From JAWWPY01 sp964412845 (lineage in GTDB: Bacteria; Actinomycetota; Actinomycetes; Streptosporangiales; Streptosporangiaceae), in the NCBI GenBank assembly GCA_964412845.1, contig CAYPQM010000062.1, forward strand, positions 1-35,983: a DNA stretch of 35,983 nt. Reading direction: 5' to 3'. The number at the start of each line of letters is the position of its first letter. The stretch's first letter is position 1. The notes beneath the pieces were generated by a model. That model made no database searches. It saw nothing but the letters and a program-made list of their open reading frames with translations, and had not been told where the DNA came from. Positions 21,864 to 30,933 of the stretch are shown here, piece by piece. The position numbers and the translations under genes were made by a program.

Positions 21864-22662
21864 GACCCGCGACATAGCCCCGCAGCAGCGTGGCCAGGCC
21901 TTCGGCGCTCGTCCGCCGGACCGTCGCGTCCATCTCGGCGGCGTCGGCGCCGACAACCATCCGGGCCGGTGGGTCGCTGGCCCGGATGCAGCCCTCGATC
22001 GCACCGGCCACCTCGGCTGGATCCCCGGCCGTCTGCAGCACGGTGGCAGTCAGGTCCCGCAGCGCCCCGAACGGTGCGGCGTAGCCCGAATCGTCGGCCA
22101 CGCGGTAGGAAGTGAGGCTTTCTGACATCGCGGTCCGGAACAGGCCCGGAGCGAGCACCGTCACGAAGATCCCGAACCCGTGTACCTCGGCGTCGAGCAC
22201 GGCGCTCAGGCTGGCGAGTGCTGCCTTCGAGGCCGAGTACCAGCCACCGAACGGTGCGGGGGCCACGTCATTCGCCGATGTCACGTTGATGATCCGGCCA
22301 CCGCCCTGGCCGCGCATGACCGGCAGCGCGGCGCGCGCGAGGCGCATCGGCCCGAAGACGTTCACCTCGAAGATCCGGCGCGCCTCCTCGTCATCCGCCT
22401 CTTCCAGGGGACCCAGGCTCCCGGTGCCGGCATTGTTGACCAGGACGTCCAGCCGGCCAGCCGCACTGACGATGGCGCTGATGGCGGCCCGGCCAGACGC
22501 CGGATCGGCGAGATCAAGGACGACCGGGGTCACGCCGCCCGGCAGCGGCGCGCGGGACGGGTTCCGGGATCCGCAGAACACCTCGTCGCCGGCCGCCGCG
22601 AGCCGCTGCACCGTGGCCAGGCCGATGCCGCTGCTCCCGCCGGTGACCAGGACGACCGCCAT
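21853..22662 (-). CDS. Classical short-chain dehydrogenase/reductase
   Basis: The product has 269 residues from ATG 22662. All classical motifs are intact: TGGSSGIG (7-14), the SRNPSR NADP-type turn, NNAG, the catalytic Ser in NVTSANDV, and YSASK. The PGLFRTAMSES segment and the length fit the classical 'SDR_c' oxidoreductases often named in actinobacteria as acting on unknown alcohols or ketones. It has no Shine-Dalgarno site, but TACGGT lies at -12 to -7 from the ATG, so a leaderless transcript is likely. The gene is divergent from the VOC protein gene with 89 bases between, and its 3' end meets the gap-broken small gene. The substrate is unknown. Confidence 0.93.
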   Translation of the reverse strand: MAVVLVTGGSSGIGLATVQRLAAAGDEVFCGSRNPSRAPLPGGVTPVVLDLADPASGRAAISAIVSAAGRLDVLVNNAGTGSLGPLEEADDEEARRIFEVNVFGPMRLARAALPVMRGQGGGRIINVTSANDVAPAPFGGWYSASKAALASLSAVLDAEVHGFGIFVTVLAPGLFRTAMSESLTSYRVADDSGYAAPFGALRDLTATVLQTAGDPAEVAGAIEGCIRASDPPARMVVGADAAEMDATVRRTSAEGLATLLRGYVAGLTP

Positions 22663-22668
22663 GCCGCG

Positions 22669-22674
22669 ACCGTA
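22669..22674 (-). promoter_or_regulatory. -10 element of the SDR gene (leaderless layout)
   Basis: On the minus strand TACGGT ends six bases before the ATG at 22662, fitting TANNNT for a transcript that begins at or near the start codon. Confidence 0.45.
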
Positions 22675-22751
22675 GCAGGACGGCAGCGGACTGGCTCCGG
22701 CCCGGCGGCCCTGGGGTTGCCAGAGCCAAGCCGGTCTGGAAGCTTGTCGGC

Positions 22752-23489
22752 ATGCCGACGCGTGTGGTGCACCTGGTGGTTGACGCGGCCGACCCGGCCC
22801 GCCTGGCCCGGTTCTGGGCCGGGGCGCTGGGCTGGGAGGTCACCGCCGAGGAGCCGGAGGAGGAGGTGGTGGTGCGGCAGCCGGGCTCCGGCTATCCGGA
22901 TCCGGCCGTGCTGCCGCTGGTTTTCGTGCCGGTAGCTGAGCCGAAGACGGGGAAGAACCGCCTGCACCTTGACCTGGCCAGTGCCTCGGCCGAGGATCAG
23001 GCGGCGCTGGCCGGCCGGCTGCGGGACCTGGGCGCGACGCCGGCCGATATCGGCCAGGGTGAGGTGCCGTGGGTGGTGCTCGCCGACCCGGAGGGCAACG
23101 AGCTATGCGTGCTTGATCCGCGGCCTGTCTACCGTGACACCGGGCCGGTCGCCGCCATCGTCGTCGATTGCGCCGCCCCGCAGGCCCAGGCGCGCTTCTG
23201 GGCCGGCGCCGCGGGATGGCGGCCGCAAGGCCCGGATGGAGGCCTGTCCGCGCTGCGGTCACCCGGCGGCGGGCCGTACCTGGAGCTGCTGCCCGGCGGC
23301 GGCGCGAAGACGGTCAAGAACCGGATACATCTCGACGTGGCGCCGCGCCGCGGCGACGATCACCAGGCTGAGGTGACCCGGCTGCGGCAGGCCGGCGCCA
23401 CCCTGGCCGACGTCGGCCAGGGTGCGGTGCGGTGGGTGGTGCTCGCCGACCCGGAGGGCAACGAGTTCTGCGTCCTGGACCCCCGGTAG
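22752..23489 (+). CDS. Tandem VOC (glyoxalase-fold) domain protein
   Basis: The product has 245 residues from ATG 22752. Two homologous halves are seen: residues about 5-122 (HLVVDAADPARLARFWAGALGW ... GKNRLHLDL ... WVVLADPEGNELCVLDPR) and 133-245 (AIVVDCAAPQAQARFWAGAAGW ... VKNRIHLDV ... WVVLADPEGNEFCVLDPR). Each half is a glyoxalase-like domain of the actinobacterial type in which the RLHLDL and DPEGNE.CVL motifs recur. The second half is an internal duplication of the first. The potential metal ligands His and Glu are present in both. Known relatives include bleomycin-binding and dioxygenase-like folds; the ligand here is unknown. The gene stops 12 bases from the convergent dehydrogenase. 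Confidence 0.92.
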   Translation: MPTRVVHLVVDAADPARLARFWAGALGWEVTAEEPEEEVVVRQPGSGYPDPAVLPLVFVPVAEPKTGKNRLHLDLASASAEDQAALAGRLRDLGATPADIGQGEVPWVVLADPEGNELCVLDPRPVYRDTGPVAAIVVDCAAPQAQARFWAGAAGWRPQGPDGGLSALRSPGGGPYLELLPGGGAKTVKNRIHLDVAPRRGDDHQAEVTRLRQAGATLADVGQGAVRWVVLADPEGNEFCVLDPR

Positions 23490-23500
23490 GGCAATCCCGG

Positions 23501-24421
23501 TCAGTACCCGGCCGCCGGGTCGACGAGCCCGATCAGCGGCTGGCCGGCCGCGAACCGGGCCACGTTCTCCTGGATACGCAAGGCCAGCAGCCGCTCGACC
23601 ATCTCCGGGGTGTCGGCCGTGTGCGGGGTGATGATGCAGTTCTCCATCGCCCAGAGCGGGTGCCCGTCCGGCAGCGGCTCCGGGTCGGTGACGTCGAGTG
23701 CGGCCCCGGCGATGGTGCCCTCGCGCAGCGCGGCCACCAGCGCGCCGGTGTCGACATGGCGGCCGCGGGCCACGTTCACCAGCCAGGAGTCCGGTCGCAT
23801 CGCGGCGAGCTCGGCGGACCCGATGATCTGCTCGGTGCCGGGCGTGAGCGCGAGGGCCAGGAAGGTGACCCGGGCCCCGGCCAGTGCCTCGTGCAGCCGG
23901 GCCGGGGGCAGCGTGCGCGCCGCCCCGGGGACCGGATCGGCGCTGCGGCGCACTACGGTGGCGGCGGCCCGGAACGGGGCCAGCAGCTCCAGCAGGCTCA
24001 CCGCGATGCCGCCGCCGCCCAGGATCGTGACCGGCTCGTCGTACAGGCTCTCCCCGGCCGGTTTTCCCCACGACCGGGCGGTGAGGCGCTGGCGCAGCGA
24101 GCGCATCCCGGCCAGGGCGAGGGCCAGCGCGTGCTCGGCGACCGGCTCCGCGTAGGCGCCTTTCGCCGACGTCCAGATCCGCCCGGGATCGAGTATCCCC
24201 GCGGCGGCCATCCGCTCCACGCCGGCCATCGGGAGCTGGATCCAGCGGGCCGAGCTCGCGGTCGCGAGCGCGCGGCGCAACCCGTCGGCATCGGCGGAAT
24301 CAAGCCAGACGAGTGCGTCGGCCGCCGCGTCGACGCCGGCCGGCTCGCCGCCGCCATCGCGGATAGCGCGGCAGGCTGAATCGCGGGGTGCGGGGCCGAC
24401 GGCCACCCGGGGCGCGGTCAC
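23501..24421 (-). CDS. D-isomer-specific 2-hydroxyacid dehydrogenase family protein
   Basis: The product has 306 residues from GTG 24421. The catalytic domain is short, as in this subfamily. The Rossmann segment is VTILGGGGIAVSLLELL (131-147). The substrate Arg is in LVNVARGRHVDT (R219), the Glu of the relay is in VTDPEPLPDGHPLW (E248), and the catalytic His is in ITPHTADT (H267). These enzymes interconvert 2-hydroxy and 2-oxo acids with NAD(P)H; the substrate is unclear. The start lies 122 bases inside the 3' end of the MFS gene in another frame. The amidohydrolase, transporter and dehydrogenase genes run in the same direction and may form one transcript. Confidence 0.9.
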   Translation of the reverse strand: MTAPRVAVGPAPRDSACRAIRDGGGEPAGVDAAADALVWLDSADADGLRRALATASSARWIQLPMAGVERMAAAGILDPGRIWTSAKGAYAEPVAEHALALALAGMRSLRQRLTARSWGKPAGESLYDEPVTILGGGGIAVSLLELLAPFRAAATVVRRSADPVPGAARTLPPARLHEALAGARVTFLALALTPGTEQIIGSAELAAMRPDSWLVNVARGRHVDTGALVAALREGTIAGAALDVTDPEPLPDGHPLWAMENCIITPHTADTPEMVERLLALRIQENVARFAAGQPLIGLVDPAAGY

Positions 24422-25760
24422 GCTCAGACCCTAACTCAGCGTCCGCCCCGCCGATGATCGCTCGCGCGATGCCGGGCCGGAACAGCGCGGCGGCCGCCAT
24501 GATCAGCGACAGCAGGACGGCCGCCCCCGCCGTCGTCCAGCCCATCCCGATCCAGTCGATGACCGGGCCCTGGACCAGCGCGCCGACCGGGTAGGCCACC
24601 CCGAGCGCAACCAGGAAGAAGCTCAGCACCCGGCCCCGGTAGGCCTGCGGGGCGCGGAGCTGGACGACGGTCGAAAGCCCGGACAGCACGCCGATGTACA
24701 CCAGCCCGACAACGAAGATCGCCGCCGCACCCTGCCAGGGTGTCCGGGAGAGGCTGTAGGCCACGAGCGTGGCCGGCAGCACGGCCAGGCTCCCGGCGAG
24801 CAGGCGGCCCCGGCCCAGCCGGGACGCCAGGGGGGCCAGGCAGAGCGCGCCCGCCACGGCGCCCGCGCCCTGCGCGATGGTGAGCAGGGCGGTGGCCTGC
24901 GCGACCGCCCGGGAACCGCCGTGCGTCAGGTGGTGGGCCATCACCGGGACCAGGGCGATGAACGGCGAGGCGAGGAAGGCCACGACGGCAATGGTGGTGA
25001 TGGCGGCCCGGCACGAGGGCTCGCGCCGGGCCGCGCCGAAGCCCGACCGCAGCGAGGCGAGCAGGCCCGCCGGGTGGCCCGAGGGCGGCGCGAGCCGGAC
25101 GAACCCCAGCGCCACCACGACGGCGAGGAACGACACGGCGTTCGCCTCGAACGCCACCGGGTAGCCGAACGCGGCCACCGTCGCGCCGGCCAGGGCTGGT
25201 CCCACGATGCGCCCGAGATTGAACTGGGCTGAGTTGAGGGAGATCGCGGCCAGGAACTCCGGCTGCGGGACGAGGTCGGGCAGGATCGCCTGCTGGAACG
25301 GCCCGATCACCGCGGAGGCCGAGCCCTGTACCGTGACCAGCGCGACGACCGCCCCCGGGCGCTCGTGGCCGGTGGCCACGAGCACGGCCAGCGCGGCGGC
25401 CGTCGCCGCCGCGGCCAGGTTCCCGGCGACGAGCAGCGGGCGGCGCGGCAGGCGATCGGCCAGGGCGCCGCCGACCGGCGACAGCAGGCCGATGGGCAGG
25501 AATGCCCCGGCCGCGACGAGGACCGCCCAGGTGGCCTGCCCGGTGTCCGACACCACCAGCGCGCCAACGGCGACCGTCTGCATCCACGACCCGACGGTGG
25601 ACACCAGCCCGGCGGTCCACAGCAGCGTGAAGCCACGGTGCCGGAACGGCCGCAGCGACGCGAGGCCGCGCGCCGGTTTCCCGGCCGCCTGGCCACCATC
25701 CGGCTCCGGATTCCCGGCCGCGTCCCGCGGCGTCAGGCCGGCCCGGCCTGGTGATCTCAC
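24300..25760 (-). CDS. MFS transporter (drug-efflux type)
   Basis: The product has 486 residues from GTG 25760, 13 bases after the amidohydrolase stop. The first helix follows FRHRGFTLLWTAGLVSTVGSWMQTVAVGALV, the signature of the MFS_3/enterobactin-exporter-like branch; GALADRLPRRPLLVAGN is the loop 2-3 motif. About 12 hydrophobic segments end near residue 445 (LLSLIMAAAALFRPG). The last 40 residues are Arg- and Pro-rich (RRPRTPRFSLPRYPRWRRR...), lie entirely over the start of the dehydrogenase gene and look like out-of-frame reading of it. The real protein may simply have lost an earlier stop. The substrate is unknown; it may export or import the compound handled by its neighbours. Confidence 0.9.
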   Translation of the reverse strand: MRSPGRAGLTPRDAAGNPEPDGGQAAGKPARGLASLRPFRHRGFTLLWTAGLVSTVGSWMQTVAVGALVVSDTGQATWAVLVAAGAFLPIGLLSPVGGALADRLPRRPLLVAGNLAAAATAAALAVLVATGHERPGAVVALVTVQGSASAVIGPFQQAILPDLVPQPEFLAAISLNSAQFNLGRIVGPALAGATVAAFGYPVAFEANAVSFLAVVVALGFVRLAPPSGHPAGLLASLRSGFGAARREPSCRAAITTIAVVAFLASPFIALVPVMAHHLTHGGSRAVAQATALLTIAQGAGAVAGALCLAPLASRLGRGRLLAGSLAVLPATLVAYSLSRTPWQGAAAIFVVGLVYIGVLSGLSTVVQLRAPQAYRGRVLSFFLVALGVAYPVGALVQGPVIDWIGMGWTTAGAAVLLSLIMAAAALFRPGIARAIIGGADAELGSERDRAPGGRRPRTPRFSLPRYPRWRRRAGRRRRGGRRTRLA

Positions 25761-25773
25761 TGGACCCGGGCCG

Positions 25774-27237
25774 TCACTTCTTCCATTGGGCGGAGCCCGC
25801 GTCCCAGTCGGTGTAGGTGTACGGGTTGTCGCGGACCTCGGTCTCCGGGATTTCCGGGTGCATGCCCGCTGTCCAGGCGTCTTTGCCGAGTTCGCGCATC
25901 AGGTGATCGACGGTCTGCCCGACGGCGTCCCGGGCGTGGGCCAGGTTGACGCCGAGCAGGTGGTGGCCGTATTTCACGACCCGGCCGTTGACCACGACGG
26001 TGTGCACGTCGCCCCGCTGGGCCTGGAAAGCCACGTGGCCGTAGGGATTGAGCACCGGGAACATCACCGGGGAGGCGTCGTTCTTGAGGAGCACGACATC
26101 TGCCTTCTTCCCGGTCTCCAGGCTCCCGGTGACAGAATCCAGGCCGAGCGCCCTGGCCCCGCCGCGGGTGGCCCAGTCGACCACGTGCTCGGCGCGCAGG
26201 TGGCAGTTGGTCACGGTGTCCTGACGGCCATGGGCTTCGAGGTGCTCGCGGGAGCGATCGGCGCCGAGCGTCGCCCGCATGGCCGAGAACAGGTCGCCGC
26301 TCCACCACACGCTGGTGTCCATGGACAGCGACACCGGGATGCCGTGTTCCCGGAGCCGCCAGGTGGGCGGGTATCCCTGGCCGGCACTCTGCTCGCTCTC
26401 CGTGGAGACCGACGCGGAGCCGCCGGTCGCCGCGATCCGGTTGTAGGAGTCGGGATTGAGGGTGGCCGCGTGGACGTAGATGGTGGCCGGTGTCATGAAG
26501 CCGTTCTCGTGCATAAGACGGATGCCGTCGTCGTTGGTGGCGCCCCAGACACCTGCGTGCGTGGTCACGGGCACTCCGAGGTCCCGGGCGACCTCGAAGG
26601 CAGCCCGCTCCGGGAACGCGGGATCGCCGGTCACGTCGAAGGCCATCTGGAATCCGAGCATGTCGCCGCGGCCGTCGATACGCCGGGTGAAGAAGTCCCT
26701 GAATTCCGGGGTGGCCGACCATTCCCAGGGGCCCTGCTGGATGTTGCCGTAGGCCAGCACGAACCGTCCCGGCACCTCTTCCAGGGCGTCAACGGCGGCG
26801 TCCGCGTGCTGCACGGTCTGCAAGCCGTGCGACCAGTCCACGGTGGTGGTCACTCCGGCGTCGAGCGCCTCCAGGGCGGACAGCAGGTTGCCCGCATAGA
26901 CGTCCTGCGGCCGGAACACCTTGCCCCACTGCAGGTAGTACCAGACGAAGTACTGGGTCAAGGTCCAGTCGGCGCCGTAGCCGCGCATCGCGGTCTGCCA
27001 CATGTGCCGGTGCGTGTCGATCATGCCTGGCATGAGGATGCCGCCGGACGCATCGATTTCGGCCGTGCCCGCCGGGACCTGCAGGCCGGTCCCCACGCCG
27101 GCGATGCGCTCGCCGACGATCAGGAGGTCAGCGCCCTGGTAGAGGTGATGCGCGTCGTCCATCGTGAGCACGGTCGCGTCGCGGAACACCACCGGCCGGC
27201 CGGGGGTCAGGTCAGCAGCCGACAGGTTAGCCGTCAT
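25774..27237 (-). CDS. Metal-dependent amidohydrolase (AtzA/TrzN and cytosine deaminase-like)
   Basis: The product has 487 residues from ATG 27237 with GGGAGATAT upstream on the minus strand. It has the composite N- and C-terminal beta domains of subtype III amidohydrolases. The first metal motif is IDTHRHMWQ (H76, H78); THAGVWG and YVHAATL bring further His ligands, and SLSMDTSVWWSGD holds the catalytic/metal Asp. The C-terminal sandwich has GSLETGKKADVVLLK. Relatives hydrolyse or deaminate N-containing ring compounds such as s-triazines, cytosine or adenosylhomocysteine. The gene heads a minus-strand run with the MFS transporter and dehydrogenase, which suggests a small catabolic unit. The 117 bases between it and the MerR stop contain nothing recognised. 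Confidence 0.92.
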   Translation of the reverse strand: MTANLSAADLTPGRPVVFRDATVLTMDDAHHLYQGADLLIVGERIAGVGTGLQVPAGTAEIDASGGILMPGMIDTHRHMWQTAMRGYGADWTLTQYFVWYYLQWGKVFRPQDVYAGNLLSALEALDAGVTTTVDWSHGLQTVQHADAAVDALEEVPGRFVLAYGNIQQGPWEWSATPEFRDFFTRRIDGRGDMLGFQMAFDVTGDPAFPERAAFEVARDLGVPVTTHAGVWGATNDDGIRLMHENGFMTPATIYVHAATLNPDSYNRIAATGGSASVSTESEQSAGQGYPPTWRLREHGIPVSLSMDTSVWWSGDLFSAMRATLGADRSREHLEAHGRQDTVTNCHLRAEHVVDWATRGGARALGLDSVTGSLETGKKADVVLLKNDASPVMFPVLNPYGHVAFQAQRGDVHTVVVNGRVVKYGHHLLGVNLAHARDAVGQTVDHLMRELGKDAWTAGMHPEIPETEVRDNPYTYTDWDAGSAQWKK

Positions 27238-27354
27238 CGGATATCTCCCTTCAGCGGCCGGCCGGCCCTGTCCTCATGAGGTGGCGCATCAGTTGCAGGT
27301 GCAGGACGCCCGGCGGTAAGCAGGTGCCCAGAGTATGCCGGGCCGGGCGTGCGG

Positions 27355-28203
27355 TCATGCCCGGCGATCGGCGTCCTTGGTGACGGTGACCTGGAGTTCG
27401 GTCACGCCCCGGGCGGCTTCATCCGGGCAGTACTCCAGGTAGACCTCCCGGTGATAGCCGGCCGGGCGGTACCCGTGCGCCTCGATCCAGCGGGCCAGGA
27501 TCTGCAGGCTCTGCAGGACGTCGTCCATCGGGCCCCGGTGGATGATCGTCGCGGCCGAGCGGATCGCGGGCAGGTCCACGACCGCGAAATCGTAGCCCGG
27601 CTGCGGTGTGGCCATGACCGGCATCGCGGCATGCACGGTGACCGCGTCCGCTGACTCGCCGGGGTCAGGCTCGTAGTAGGCGATGGCCGGGCCTGCGGCC
27701 GGCCGCAGGCCCGCCGCGTCGAGGCGGCGGAACAACTCCGGGTAGAGCGGCTGGATGACGGGCCCGATGGCCTCCGGGCCGTAGCTGGCGGCGCTGGCGG
27801 TCAGCTCGGCCACGCGGAGCGGGGCGACTTCCTTGAGTACGACGTCCTGGGTGTTCATGCTGCCTTCCCTCTCGATCATCCGGAGCCTCGCCTCGATCCC
27901 GGCCAGCCGGATCGCGTCCGCTGTCATCTGGGCTTCCAGTTGTGCCCGCCGCAGCCGCAACATCCCGCGAAGCTCGGCGGCGCCCACCTGCTCGTCGAGA
28001 ATCGACTGGACCTGCTGCAGCGTGAAGCCAAGCTCCTTCAGCGCGATGACCCGGTTGAGCCGGGACAACTGGCCAGCCGTGTAGGACCGGTATCCGCTGG
28101 CCCGGTCGACGGCCGCGGGCCGGAGCAGCCCGATGGCGTCATAGTGGCGCAGCATGCGGACCGATACCCGGCCGAGGCTGGCGAACTCTCCGATGCTGAA
28201 CAT
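27355..28203 (-). CDS. MerR family regulator with GyrI-like effector domain
   Basis: The product has 282 residues; ATG 28203 is used because homology starts there (MFSIGEFASLGRVSVRMLRHYDAIGLLRPA). The MerR winged helix spans 1-70 with RYDA-type HYDAIGLL and GYRSYTAGQLSRLNRVIALKELGFTLQQVQ. A coiled-coil helix with LRLRRAQLEAQM (about 95-115) drives dimerisation. The C-terminal half (about 125-280) is a GyrI/BmrR-type ligand domain: LRVAELTASAASYGPEAIGPVIQPLYPELFRRL ... AIAYYEP ... HRGPMDDVLQSLQILARWIEAHGY ... REVYLEY. BmrR-like proteins activate drug exporters upon binding lipophilic cations. It lies between the amidohydrolase and the galactocerebrosidase-like genes. Confidence 0.92.
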   Translation of the reverse strand: MFSIGEFASLGRVSVRMLRHYDAIGLLRPAAVDRASGYRSYTAGQLSRLNRVIALKELGFTLQQVQSILDEQVGAAELRGMLRLRRAQLEAQMTADAIRLAGIEARLRMIEREGSMNTQDVVLKEVAPLRVAELTASAASYGPEAIGPVIQPLYPELFRRLDAAGLRPAAGPAIAYYEPDPGESADAVTVHAAMPVMATPQPGYDFAVVDLPAIRSAATIIHRGPMDDVLQSLQILARWIEAHGYRPAGYHREVYLEYCPDEAARGVTELQVTVTKDADRRA

Positions 28204-28296
28204 GGCACGTCCTACCGTGCGGCCGCACACCCTGTCAGGGTCAAGAGCCGACCGCCGGTGAACTCTCGATCACCGCGATCACTCCGCCATTTTCTG

Positions 28297-28394
28297 CGTT
28301 TCAGCAGTTCACCGCCAGGATGTGGGCAGCGGTCGATTCGCGGGGTCTGAAACGTCTTGACGAACCCCGGGGCCCGTGCCTCAATGTGGGCAGC
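28297..28394. promoter_or_regulatory. Repeat-bearing upstream region of the GH59-like pair
   Basis: The 287 bases between the MerR start and ATG 28491 hold no gene. They contain CGTTTCAG (28297-28304) and its inverse CTGAAACG (28347-28354), and an 11-bp direct repeat ATGTGGGCAGC at 28320-28330 and 28384-28394. TTGACG (28358-28363) could be a -35. The layout suggests a regulator-controlled promoter for the tandem enzymes, with MerR divergent. Confidence 0.4.
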
Positions 28395-28490
28395 TTCAAC
28401 ATTATCGACCACTTTCTATCAGAGCCGATCGGCATGGCTTGTGGGAGTTGGTCACCTGGCGGGCGGCGCCCAGCGGGAAGGAGAGCGAAC

Positions 28491-30890
28491 ATGATCGCGA
28501 TCCAGCGGGCGGCCGCACGGCGGCTGGCCGTCCTGGCCGCGGCGAGCCTGCTCGGTTCCGTGTGCGCCGTGGCCGCCGTGCCCCTGCAGCCGGCCGCCGC
28601 CGCCACCGCCATCACGGTGAATGGCACCAGCGCCGGCCGCACCTTCGACGGGATCGGCGCGATCAGCGGCGGCGGCGGCAACACCCGGCTGCTGACCGAC
28701 TATCCCGCCGCGCAGCAGCAGCAGATCCTGGACTACCTGTTTGAGCCCGGCTATGGCGCTGACCTGCAGATTCTCAAGGTGGAGATCGGCGGGGACACCA
28801 ACTCCACGGACGGCTCCGAGTCCAGTCACATGCACTCCGCCTCGGTCACCGACTGCAACACCGGCTATGAGTGGTGGCTGATGGAGCAGGCCAAGGCGAT
28901 CAACCCGGGCATCAAGCTGTACGGCCTCGCCTGGGGCGCTCCCGGCTGGATCGGCGGCGGCAGCTTCTGGACCACCGACATGATCAATTACCTGGTGAGC
29001 TGGCTGGGCTGCGCCAAGTCGCACGGCCTGACCATCAACTACCTCGGCGGCTGGAACGAACGCGGCTACAACATCTCCTGGTACGAGCAACTGCGCTCCA
29101 CGCTGAACTCCGATGGCTATTCGGCAGTGCAGATCGTGGGCGCGGACAGCGACTGGAGCATCGCCACCGACATCGCGGCCAACTCCGCCTTCGCCAGCGC
29201 GGTGTCGATCATCGGCGTGCACTACCCATGTCAGGGCGGCGACGGCGGCAACGCCGACACCTGCCCGGGCAACGCGACCGCGACGGGCACCGGCAAGCCC
29301 CTGTGGGCGAGTGAGAACGGCTCACAGGACCTGAACTCCGGCGCTCCCGCGCTGATCCGCTCCATCACCCGCGGCTATCTCGACGCCGGCCTGACCGCCT
29401 ACATCAACTGGCCGGTCGTCGCCGCCGTCTACCCGGACCTGCCCTACAGCACCGATGGCCTGGTCCTGGCGAACCAGCCATGGTCGGGCGCGTACAGCGT
29501 GGGGGAGAGCACCTGGGCGACCGCCCAGGTCACCCAGTTCACCCAGCCTGGCTGGCAGTTCCTCAACTCCGGCTCCGGCTACCTCGGCGGCAGCGAGTCC
29601 AACGGCAGCTATGTCTCGCTGAAATCCACGAATGGCACCGACTACTCGACCATCATCGAGACCACGACGGCCACCGCGGCGCAGACCGTCAACGTGGCCG
29701 TGTCCGGCGGCCTGTCGACCGGCACCGTGCACGTGTGGGCCAGTAACGTGAACGCCCCGACCGCCGCTAACACCTTCGTCCAGCAGGCCAGCATCACGCC
29801 GTCGGGCGGGTCCTACTCGCTGACGGTGCAGCCCGGCTACGTCTACACGCTGACCACCACCGCCGGCCAGGGCAAGGGGACCGCGGCCAGCCCGGCGCAG
29901 AGCACCCTGGCGCTGCCCTACTCCGACACCTTCGACAGCGACCCCCTCGACCAGCAGCCGCGTTACCTGGCGCAGCAGCAGGGCGCCTTCGAGGTCGAGC
30001 CGTGCGCTGGCGGCCGGTCCGGGCGCTGTGTCCAGCAGCAGGCCGCCGTGAAGCCAATCGAATGGGATGGCAACTCCAACCCTTACACCGTTGGCGGCAA
30101 CCTGAGCTGGGCCAACTACACGGTTTCGGCTGACGCGCTGATCGCCCAGGCCGGCGCGGTGCAGCTGATGGGCCGGGTCGGCACCCAGCACAGTTTCGGC
30201 CCGGCAGGCATCAACGAGTACTACCTGCAGGTCAGCAACGCCGGTGCCTGGTCGATCGTGCGCAATAACACCAGCGACACGCTCACCACGCTGGCCAGCG
30301 GGACCGTGGCCGCGCTCGGCACCGGCAGCTGGCACCATCTCGCGCTGACCTTCAACGGCCACTCGATTTCGGCGGCGATCGACGGCAGCACCGTCGGCAC
30401 CGTCACCGACTCGGCGTACTCCTCCGGCATGATCGGGCTCGGCGTCAACGGCTACCAGACCGACCAGTTCGACAACCTGGCCGTCGCACTGGTCGGCTCG
30501 GCCACGCCAACCGGCCCGATCGTCGCGGGCGACAACACCAGCGACTGCGTGGACGACAACGCTGATTCTTCCGCCAACGGCGCGAAGGTGCAGATGTGGG
30601 CCTGCAATGGCGGCGCCTCGCAGAACTGGACCATCGCCAGCAACGGCACGATAGGTATCAACGGCAAGTGCCTGGATATCACCGGGGCCGGCACGGCCAA
30701 TGGCACCCTCGCCGAACTGTGGGCCTGCAACGGCGGCGGGAACCAGCAATGGCTGCCGGTGAACGGCATGCTGGTCAACCCGGTGTCCGGTAAGTGCCTC
30801 GATGATCCTGGATTCAACACGGCCCAAGGCACCCAGCTGGACATCTGGACCTGTGACGGCGGCACCAACCAGCAGTGGAGCATTCCCTGA
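28491..30890 (+). CDS. Secreted galactocerebrosidase-like glycoside hydrolase (GH59) with C-terminal ricin-B lectin domain, copy 1
   Basis: The product has 799 residues from ATG 28491 with AAGGAGAG six bases upstream. A Sec signal (basic RAAARR, long Ala/Leu core, cleavage near AAAA-TA at about 38) precedes a catalytic part that follows human galactosylceramidase motif by motif: FDGIGAISGGGGNTRLL (52-68), ILDYLFEPGYGADLQILKVEIGGD (79-102), TDGSESSHMH (106-115), GYEWWLMEQAK, WNERGYN with acid/base E190, WASENGSQD with nucleophile E275, and QPWSGAY...TQFTQPGW. Residues about 475-665 match the LamG-like end of GALC (YSDTFDSD ... DQFDNL). A ricin-B (CBM13) domain fills about 675-799 with NW/QQW motifs. 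GH59 enzymes cleave beta-galactosides including galactosylceramide; the bacterial substrate is unknown. Confidence 0.9.
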   Translation: MIAIQRAAARRLAVLAAASLLGSVCAVAAVPLQPAAAATAITVNGTSAGRTFDGIGAISGGGGNTRLLTDYPAAQQQQILDYLFEPGYGADLQILKVEIGGDTNSTDGSESSHMHSASVTDCNTGYEWWLMEQAKAINPGIKLYGLAWGAPGWIGGGSFWTTDMINYLVSWLGCAKSHGLTINYLGGWNERGYNISWYEQLRSTLNSDGYSAVQIVGADSDWSIATDIAANSAFASAVSIIGVHYPCQGGDGGNADTCPGNATATGTGKPLWASENGSQDLNSGAPALIRSITRGYLDAGLTAYINWPVVAAVYPDLPYSTDGLVLANQPWSGAYSVGESTWATAQVTQFTQPGWQFLNSGSGYLGGSESNGSYVSLKSTNGTDYSTIIETTTATAAQTVNVAVSGGLSTGTVHVWASNVNAPTAANTFVQQASITPSGGSYSLTVQPGYVYTLTTTAGQGKGTAASPAQSTLALPYSDTFDSDPLDQQPRYLAQQQGAFEVEPCAGGRSGRCVQQQAAVKPIEWDGNSNPYTVGGNLSWANYTVSADALIAQAGAVQLMGRVGTQHSFGPAGINEYYLQVSNAGAWSIVRNNTSDTLTTLASGTVAALGTGSWHHLALTFNGHSISAAIDGSTVGTVTDSAYSSGMIGLGVNGYQTDQFDNLAVALVGSATPTGPIVAGDNTSDCVDDNADSSANGAKVQMWACNGGASQNWTIASNGTIGINGKCLDITGAGTANGTLAELWACNGGGNQQWLPVNGMLVNPVSGKCLDDPGFNTAQGTQLDIWTCDGGTNQQWSIP

Positions 30891-30933
30891 CGGGGCACCC
30901 CGGCGGACGCTACCCGATGAAAAGAGAGTGAAC

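Noticed and set aside
30891..30930. Terminator between the two GH59-like genes
   Set aside because: Only a 4-5 bp GGGG/CCCC pairing with a tiny loop is present; the 43-base spacing and similar ribosome sites favour co-transcription.
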